Part shown: positions 58,118-64,000 of the stretch, in pieces | Position numbering within the stretch: position 1 is the stretch's first letter | How the letters are laid out: every line of letters starts with the position of its first letter | Source of the DNA: an uncultured Lachnospiraceae bacterium | GTDB taxonomy: Bacteria > Bacillota > Clostridia > Lachnospirales > Lachnospiraceae | Direction of reading: 5' to 3' | Length of the DNA stretch: 64,000 nucleotides | Assembly: GCA_902779445.1 (NCBI GenBank) | Contig: CACZBM010000023.1 | Span: forward strand, 25,550-89,549 | Translations under genes and position numbers: made by a program | The notes under the pieces: generated by a model | Told to the model about the DNA's origin: nothing | The model's database searches: none | What the model saw: only the letters and a program-made list of their open reading frames with translations

Positions 58118-58732
58118 ATGGCAAAGGTAGAATTGAAGCAGCCTGTTGTCGAAGAGATCGCAGGTAAAGTCAAAGATGCCAAGGCGGCTGTTCTCGTCGA
58201 TTACCGTGGACTGACGGTTGAGCAGGATACACAGCTCAGAAAGCAGCTTCGTGAAGCTGGTATTGTGTACAAGGTATACAAGAACACAATGATGAAGCGC
58301 GCATTCGAAGGAACAGATTTCGCTCAGTTGGATCCCCATCTTGACGGACCTTCAGCAATCGCTCTCGCTACTGATGATGTGACTGCACCTGCCCGTATCC
58401 TTGCAAAATTTGCTGAGAAGGCAAAGGCGCTTGAGATGAAGGGCGGAGTCGTAGAAGGAACTTACTACGATGCAGCAGGTCTCGCAGAGCTTGCAAAGGT
58501 ACCTTCAAGGGAAGAGCTTCTTTCCAGACTTCTTGGTTCTATGCAGTCTCCTATTGCAAACTTCGCTCGCGTTATCAATCAGATCGCAGAGAAGAAGGCA
58601 GAGGGTGGCGATGTAGCACCGGCAGCAGAAGCAGCTCCTGCAGAGGAAGCAGCTCCCGCAGAAGAAGCACCTGCAGCAGAGGCAGCTCCCGCAGAGGAAG
58701 CGCCTGCAGCAGAAGCAGCACCGGCAGAATAA
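58118..58732 (+). CDS. rplJ: 50S ribosomal protein L10 with Ala/Pro/Glu tail
   Basis: The first ~165 residues match L10, the base of the L12 stalk (AAVLVDYRGLTVEQDTQLRKQ, YKNTMMKRAF, SREELLSRLLGSMQSPI). The remaining ~38 residues repeat AAPAEE/APAAE units, giving 204 residues instead of the usual 165-175. The tail is low in complexity and probably unstructured. A GGAGG site precedes the ATG. It is regulated by the leader and attenuator just upstream. Confidence 0.96.
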   Translation: MAKVELKQPVVEEIAGKVKDAKAAVLVDYRGLTVEQDTQLRKQLREAGIVYKVYKNTMMKRAFEGTDFAQLDPHLDGPSAIALATDDVTAPARILAKFAEKAKALEMKGGVVEGTYYDAAGLAELAKVPSREELLSRLLGSMQSPIANFARVINQIAEKKAEGGDVAPAAEAAPAEEAAPAEEAPAAEAAPAEEAPAAEAAPAE

Positions 58733-58790
58733 ATCTCCGGGCGGCATGTTAATGTAGACATTTTTAAAAGCGAAATAAGGAGAAATTAAA

Positions 58791-59162
58791 ATGACAAAGG
58801 AAGAAATCATTGAGGCTATAAAAGGCCTTTCTGTACTTGAGCTTAATGAGCTGGTTAAGGCTTGTGAAGAAGAGTTCGGCGTTTCTGCAGCAGCAGGTGT
58901 TGTAGTAGCAGCAGGCGGCGCAGCAGCAGGCGGCGCTGCAGGCGAAGAGAAGACTGAGTTCAATGTAGAGCTTACCGAAGTAGGACCTAACAAGGTTAAG
59001 GTTATCAAGGTAGTTCGTGAGATCACCGGTCTCGGACTTAAGGAAGCTAAGGATCTCGTTGATGGAGCTCCCAAGATGCTCAAAGAGGGCGTTGATAAGG
59101 CTGAAGCTGAAGACATCCAGAAGAAGGTTGAGGCTGAAGGCGCAAAGGTTACTCTTAAGTAA
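58791..59162 (+). CDS. rplL: 50S ribosomal protein L7/L12
   Basis: This 123-residue stalk protein has the N-terminal dimerisation part [25 protein letters not shown], an Ala/Gly hinge (about residues 36-50) and the factor-binding C-terminal domain [25 protein letters not shown]. It lies 58 bases after rplJ in the same transcript. Confidence 0.98.
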   Translation: MTKEEIIEAIKGLSVLELNELVKACEEEFGVSAAAGVVVAAGGAAAGGAAGEEKTEFNVELTEVGPNKVKVIKVVREITGLGLKEAKDLVDGAPKMLKEGVDKAEAEDIQKKVEAEGAKVTLK

Positions 59163-59185
59163 TCATAAAGATGTTAAAAAAATCA

Positions 59186-59214
59186 TTGACATCAAAACTT
59201 CATTAAAGTACAAT
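59186..59214 (+). promoter_or_regulatory. Promoter of the str operon
   Basis: TTGACA (59186-59191) and TACAAT (59209-59214) have a 17-base spacer, about 90 bases before rpsL. Confidence 0.85.
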
Positions 59215-59216
59215 AT

Positions 59217-59244
59217 TTTAGCGTGCCCGTTTAGGCACGCTAAA
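59217..59244 (+). terminator. Hairpin after rplL at the 5' end of the rpsL transcript
   Basis: TTTAGCGTGCC (59217-59227) pairs perfectly with GGCACGCTAAA (59234-59244). For rplL transcripts it is a hairpin with a weak T-tract. For the rpsL promoter it would sit almost at the first nucleotide and could stabilise the mRNA. Confidence 0.65.
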
Positions 59245-59305
59245 TTCTTGTGCCTTTTGAATGGGGCCTATGGAAAATACATTACAGAAAAGAGGTGAAA
59301 CTTAA

Positions 59306-59728
59306 ATGCCAACATTCAACCAGTTAGTTAAGAGCGGAAGACAGTCATCTGTCAAGAAGTCAAAGTCTCCTGCACTGCAGAACGGATTCAATTCACTGCA
59401 GAAGAAGGCTACCGCTACACTTTCTCCCCAGAAGAGAGGTGTTTGCACAGCGGTTAAGACTGCAACTCCTAAAAAACCTAACTCAGCGCTGAGAAAGATT
59501 GCCCGTGTACGTCTTTCAAACGGAATCGAAGTAACATCTTACATTCCCGGAGAAGGCCATAACCTGCAGGAGCACTCAGTTGTTCTCATTCGTGGCGGCC
59601 GTGTAAAGGATCTTCCCGGTACCAGATACCATATCATCCGCGGAACCCTTGATACAGCAGGTGTTGCGAACAGAATGCAGGCCCGCAGCAAATACGGTGC
59701 CAAGAAGCCCAAGGCTGCAAAGGCTTAA
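59306..59728 (+). CDS. rpsL: 30S ribosomal protein S12
   Basis: This 140-residue decoding protein has [12 protein letters not shown] at the start, [24 protein letters not shown] and [14 protein letters not shown]. The Lys of KKPNSA, which changes in streptomycin resistance, is the sensitive wild type. Confidence 0.98.
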   Translation: MPTFNQLVKSGRQSSVKKSKSPALQNGFNSLQKKATATLSPQKRGVCTAVKTATPKKPNSALRKIARVRLSNGIEVTSYIPGEGHNLQEHSVVLIRGGRVKDLPGTRYHIIRGTLDTAGVANRMQARSKYGAKKPKAAKA

Positions 59729-60338
<610 letters not shown>

Positions 60339-60371
60339 GTAAGTTTTTGTATTAAATAGGAGGAAAATTCC

Positions 60372-62492
60372 TTGAGTAATGATCCAGGAAGAGAGTACCC
60401 TCTTGAGAGAACCAGAAATATCGGTATTATGGCGCACATCGATGCAGGTAAGACTACTCTTACAGAGCGTATCCTGTACTATACCGGTGTAAACTATAAG
60501 ATCGGTGAGACTCATGATGGTACAGCAACAATGGACTGGATGGCTCAGGAGCAGGAGAGGGGTATAACCATTACCTCAGCTGCCACAACCTGCCACTGGA
60601 CCATTGAGGAAAACGCAAAGCCCAAGAAGGGCGCGCCTGAGCACAGGATCAACATCATAGACACACCCGGACACGTAGACTTTACTGTAGAGGTTGAGAG
60701 ATCTCTTCGTGTACTGGACGGAGCTGTCGGAGTGTTCGCTGCAAAGAGCGGTGTTGAGCCTCAGTCCGAAAATGTATGGCGTCAGGCAGAAGGGTTCCAT
60801 GTACCCAGGATGGCATTCGTAAACAAGATGGATGCTATGGGTGCAGATTATTTCGGAACCGTTGAACAGATAAGAAACCGTCTTGGTTCCAATGCGATCA
60901 TGATCACCATACCTATAGGTAAAGAAGAGAACTTCGTTGGTATCGTGGATCTTCTGGAGAACCAGGCATACTACTATGATGATGAGCAGGGAAAAGAAGT
61001 CGAGATAAAGGATATTCCCGACGACATGAAGGATGACGTTGAGCTTTACCGCGAGGAGACCATCGAGAAGATCTGTGAACTTGATGATGACCTCATGGAG
61101 CAGTTCCTTGAAGACAAGATCCCTTCCATCGACGAAATGAAGAAGGTTCTTCGTAAAGCATGTATCGACAATGCTGCAGTACCTGTATTTGCAGGATCAG
61201 CATACAAGAATAAGGGTGTACAGAAGCTCCTTGACGGAGTTATCGACTATATGCCTTCACCCATTGATATACCTGCTGCTGACGGAACAGACCTTGACGG
61301 CAATGAGCTGAAGATCGAGTCATCAGATGACGGTCCTTTCGCAGCTCTCGCATTCAAGATCATGGCCGATCCTTTCGTAGGAAAGCTGGCTTATATCCGC
61401 GTATACAGAGGTAAGCTTAAGAGCGGTTCATACGTTCTTAACTCTTCAAAGGGAAAGAAGGAGCGTGTAGGACGTATCCTTCAGATGCATGCGAATAAGA
61501 GAAACGAGCTGGATACGGTATACTCCGGTGATATTGCTGCGGCAGTTGGATTCAAGCTCACCGTTACCGGTGATACCATCTGTGATGAACAGCATCCGGT
61601 TATCCTTGAATCAATGGAATTCCCGGATCCCGTTATCGAGCTTGCTATCGAGCCCAAGACAAAGGCCGGACAGGATAAACTTGGACAGGCTCTCGTGAAG
61701 CTTGCAGAGGAAGATCCTACTTTCCGTGCACATACTAATGAAGAAACCGGTCAGACTATCATCGCCGGAATGGGTGAGCTCCATCTGGAGATCATCGTAG
61801 ACAGACTCCTTCGTGAATTCAATGTGGAGGCTAACGTTGGTGCACCTCAGGTTGCATATAAGGAAGCCATCACAAAGAAGGTGGATATCGATTCCAAGTA
61901 TGTAAAGCAGTCCGGTGGACGTGGACAGTACGGTCACTGTAAAGTTATATTCGAGCCCATGGATGTCAATGGCGAGAATGAATATGAATTTGAGAATCAG
62001 GTTGTCGGCGGTGCTATTCCCAAGGAATACATACCTTCAGTCGATGAAGGTATTCAGGAGGCAATGAAGACCGGTGTGCTCGGAGGATTCCCTGTTACCG
62101 GTATCAAGGCTACCTGCTACGACGGTTCATATCATGAAGTCGATTCATCCGAAATGGCATTCCATATCGCAGGATCCATGGCATTAAAGGATGCCCTTCA
62201 GAAGGGTGATTCAGTACTTCTGGAGCCCATAATGAAGGTTGAGGTAACAATGCCCGAGGATTACATGGGTGATGTTATCGGTGATCTGAACTCCAGAAGA
62301 GGCCGTGTAGAAGGAATGGAAGACATCCCGGGAGGAAAGATGGTAAGAGCCATGGTTCCCCTTTCAGAGATGTTCGGATATGCTACAGACCTTCGCTCCA
62401 GCACACAGGGACGTGGTAACTACTCAATGTTCTTCGATCACTATGAGCAGGTACCGAAGAATGTGGCTGACAAGGTGCTGAGCAATAAGTAA
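60372..62492 (+). CDS. fusA: Elongation factor G
   Basis: This 706-residue translocation GTPase starts with TTG at 60372 behind TAGGAGG. G motifs are [28 protein letters not shown] and NKMD. Domain IV contains [13 protein letters not shown] and the C-terminus includes [11 protein letters not shown]. It is standard in length. Confidence 0.98.
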   Translation: MSNDPGREYPLERTRNIGIMAHIDAGKTTLTERILYYTGVNYKIGETHDGTATMDWMAQEQERGITITSAATTCHWTIEENAKPKKGAPEHRINIIDTPGHVDFTVEVERSLRVLDGAVGVFAAKSGVEPQSENVWRQAEGFHVPRMAFVNKMDAMGADYFGTVEQIRNRLGSNAIMITIPIGKEENFVGIVDLLENQAYYYDDEQGKEVEIKDIPDDMKDDVELYREETIEKICELDDDLMEQFLEDKIPSIDEMKKVLRKACIDNAAVPVFAGSAYKNKGVQKLLDGVIDYMPSPIDIPAADGTDLDGNELKIESSDDGPFAALAFKIMADPFVGKLAYIRVYRGKLKSGSYVLNSSKGKKERVGRILQMHANKRNELDTVYSGDIAAAVGFKLTVTGDTICDEQHPVILESMEFPDPVIELAIEPKTKAGQDKLGQALVKLAEEDPTFRAHTNEETGQTIIAGMGELHLEIIVDRLLREFNVEANVGAPQVAYKEAITKKVDIDSKYVKQSGGRGQYGHCKVIFEPMDVNGENEYEFENQVVGGAIPKEYIPSVDEGIQEAMKTGVLGGFPVTGIKATCYDGSYHEVDSSEMAFHIAGSMALKDALQKGDSVLLEPIMKVEVTMPEDYMGDVIGDLNSRRGRVEGMEDIPGGKMVRAMVPLSEMFGYATDLRSSTQGRGNYSMFFDHYEQVPKNVADKVLSNK

Positions 62493-62554
62493 AAAATAAG
62501 GTAACTATTCGGGATCCTAAAGGTCCTGAATAGATACGAAATAAGAGAAAACAC

Positions 62555-62583
62555 TTGAAAAATAAGGGCATTTGAAATATAAT
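62555..62583 (+). promoter_or_regulatory. Promoter of tuf
   Basis: TTGAAA (62555-62560) and TATAAT (62578-62583) are 17 bases apart, so tuf can be transcribed apart from fusA. Just upstream, CTATTCGGGATC and GGTCCTGAATAG form a hairpin without a T-tract. Confidence 0.8.
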
Positions 62584-62650
62584 GTCAAACAGTTGGTTTT
62601 CGCTATAATTACAGGTTAGAGAAGCCTGTAGAAATTTTAGGAGGATAAAA

Positions 62651-63844
62651 ATGGCTAAAGCTAAATTTGAAAGAACCAAACCCCATGTTAACATCGGAAC
62701 CATTGGTCACGTTGACCACGGTAAGACAACTCTTACAGCTGCTATCACAGCAGTTCTGGCAGAGAAGGTCGGTGCTGACTCAGCAGTTCCTTTCGATGAA
62801 ATCGATAAAGCGCCCGAAGAGAAGGCACGTGGAATAACGATCTCCACTGCACACGTTGAGTATGAGACAGAGGCTCGTCACTATGCACACGTTGACTGCC
62901 CCGGACATGCTGACTACGTTAAGAACATGATCACCGGAGCTGCTCAGATGGACGGAGCTATCCTCGTTGTTGCAGCTACTGACGGTGTTATGGCTCAGAC
63001 CAAGGAGCACGTTCTTCTTGCTCGTCAGGTCGGCGTTCCTTACATCGTAGTATTCCTTAATAAGTGCGACATGGTTGATGATCCTGAGCTTATCGAGCTC
63101 GTTGAGATGGAGATCAGAGACCTTCTTAATGAGTATGAGTTCCCCGGCGATGATACTCCTATCGTTCAGGGTTCAGCTCTTAAGGCTCTTGAAGATCCTA
63201 AGGGCGAGTGGGCTGACAAGATCATGGAGCTCATGGATGCAGTTGATTCTTACATCCCTACACCTCAGAGACCTACTGACAAGCCTTTCCTTATGCCTGT
63301 CGAGGACGTATTCACCATCACAGGACGTGGAACAGTTGCTACTGGTAGAGTAGAGCGTGGTATCATCAAGATCAACGAGGAAGTTGAGATCGTAGGTATC
63401 AGAGAAGAAGTTAAGAAGACTGTTGTAACCGGTATCGAGATGTTCCGTAAGCTTCTTGATCAGGGTGAGGCAGGAGATAACATCGGAGCTCTTCTCCGTG
63501 GTGTTGACCGTAAGGAGATCGAGAGAGGACAGGTTATCGCTCATCCCGGAACAGTAACATGCCACACCAACTTCACCGCTCAGGTATACGTACTGACAAA
63601 GGATGAAGGCGGACGTCACACACCTTTCTTCAGTGACTATCGTCCTCAGTTCTACTTCAGAACAACTGACGTTACCGGCGTTATCAAGCTTCCTGAAGGA
63701 ACAGAGATGTGCATGCCTGGTGATAACGTAGAGATGACAATCGAGCTCATCCACCCCATCGCTATGGAGCAGGGTCTTACATTCGCTATCCGTGAAGGCG
63801 GACGTACAGTAGGATCAGGAAGAGTTGCTACCATCATTAAGTAA
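62651..63844 (+). CDS. tuf: Elongation factor Tu
   Basis: This 397-residue GTPase delivers aminoacyl-tRNA. G motifs are [30 protein letters not shown] and NKCD. Domains II and III include [14 protein letters not shown] and [15 protein letters not shown] strong TTTAGGAGG site precedes the ATG. It lies last in the str run, away from rpsJ. Confidence 0.98.
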   Translation: MAKAKFERTKPHVNIGTIGHVDHGKTTLTAAITAVLAEKVGADSAVPFDEIDKAPEEKARGITISTAHVEYETEARHYAHVDCPGHADYVKNMITGAAQMDGAILVVAATDGVMAQTKEHVLLARQVGVPYIVVFLNKCDMVDDPELIELVEMEIRDLLNEYEFPGDDTPIVQGSALKALEDPKGEWADKIMELMDAVDSYIPTPQRPTDKPFLMPVEDVFTITGRGTVATGRVERGIIKINEEVEIVGIREEVKKTVVTGIEMFRKLLDQGEAGDNIGALLRGVDRKEIERGQVIAHPGTVTCHTNFTAQVYVLTKDEGGRHTPFFSDYRPQFYFRTTDVTGVIKLPEGTEMCMPGDNVEMTIELIHPIAMEQGLTFAIREGGRTVGSGRVATIIK

Positions 63845-63848
63845 GTAA

Positions 63849-63874
63849 TGTCATTCTGAGCATAGTGAAGAATC
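63849..63874. repeat. Dispersed repeat half-site, copy 7
   Basis: GTCATTCTGAGCATAGTGAAGAATCT follows tuf (26 bases, with GAGCATAGTGAA for the usual GAGCGAAGCGAA). Only one half of the palindrome is present. Confidence 0.7.
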
Positions 63875-63949
63875 TGATGTAACTTATAGGGCTCCCGGAG
63901 ATGGTGTGCTACCCGTCAAGAGGACAGTGAATAATTAAAAAGTTTCGTG

Positions 63950-63983
63950 CCGCCAGTCGAGCAATCGGCTGGCGGTATTCTTA
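63950..63983 (+). terminator. Terminator downstream of tuf
   Basis: CCGCCAGTCG (63950-63959) pairs with CGGCTGGCGG (63966-63975) with one G-U, followed by TATTCTTAT. Confidence 0.8.
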
Positions 63984-64000
63984 TGCAGCAGCGTAGTAGC

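Noticed and set aside
58615..58732. Frameshift at the end of rplJ
   Set aside because: The Ala/Pro/Glu tail is in frame with normal codon use and ends before a normal gap to rplL, so it is an extension rather than an error.

Overview
The window looks like a chromosomal segment of an anaerobic clostridial Firmicute, most likely a Lachnospiraceae member resembling rumen or gut Butyrivibrio-type bacteria. This rests on a complete low-GC-Gram-positive ribosomal protein cluster with zinc-type S14, an Ech hydrogenase, frequent TTG starts behind strong GGAGG sites, and dispersed palindromic repeats. The genus call is an inference.

Layout. 1-3173: 3' part of a large membrane-anchored surface protein with a His/Glu repeat. 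3315-5661: a PilZ protein, then a minus-strand operon of two unknown proteins and a histidine-type phosphatase. 5760-5832: tRNA-Gln(CTG). 6261-8370: iscS, iscU and an Rrf2 regulator. 8380-9285: a LysR regulator. 9464-21272: a nitrogenase-like locus with NifB, a stand-alone NifX-type protein, NifH, a polar-amino-acid-type ABC importer, cysteine synthase and two separate NifK-like/NifD-like pairs. 21379-23199: a secreted 5'-nucleotidase with LysM. 24221-32155: a six-subunit Ech hydrogenase plus hypC, hypD and hypE. 33446-48657: S10, spc and alpha ribosomal operons with secY, adk, infA, rpmJ and rpoA. 48905-50164: a CapA-type lipoprotein. 50316-63844: rpoB, rpoC, rplJ, rplL, rpsL, rpsG, fusA, tuf.

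The most interesting region is 6200-21300. IscS/IscU supply Fe-S units, NifB would build an 8Fe carbide-type cluster, NifH is a normal-looking reductase, and two K/D pairs keep every P-cluster-type cysteine and the cofactor cysteine of NifD. Neither D-like subunit has the cofactor histidine, and no recognisable nifV or molybdenum transport gene is present. The same gene run contains an importer for a small polar molecule and cysteine synthase, and a LysR regulator lies just upstream. I infer a nitrogenase-like reductase that cuts an imported organosulfur compound and feeds released sulfide into cysteine. It would be related in concept to methylthio-alkane reductase but differs in gene content and in having two K/D pairs. 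The adjacent Ech hydrogenase could balance ferredoxin and H2 for such a low-potential system.

The translation cluster also has unusual points. rplJ-rplL lie downstream of rpoBC with their L10 leader and attenuator intact. The whole rpo/str block follows rather than precedes the S10-spc-alpha block. L17 carries an insertion of about 70 residues, L10 has an Ala/Pro/Glu tail, and a stack of perfect hairpins lies between rpmJ and rpsM. Several dispersed repeats occur between genes. One family has undergone local tandem expansion, and another appears to donate Shine-Dalgarno sites to hypD and adk.
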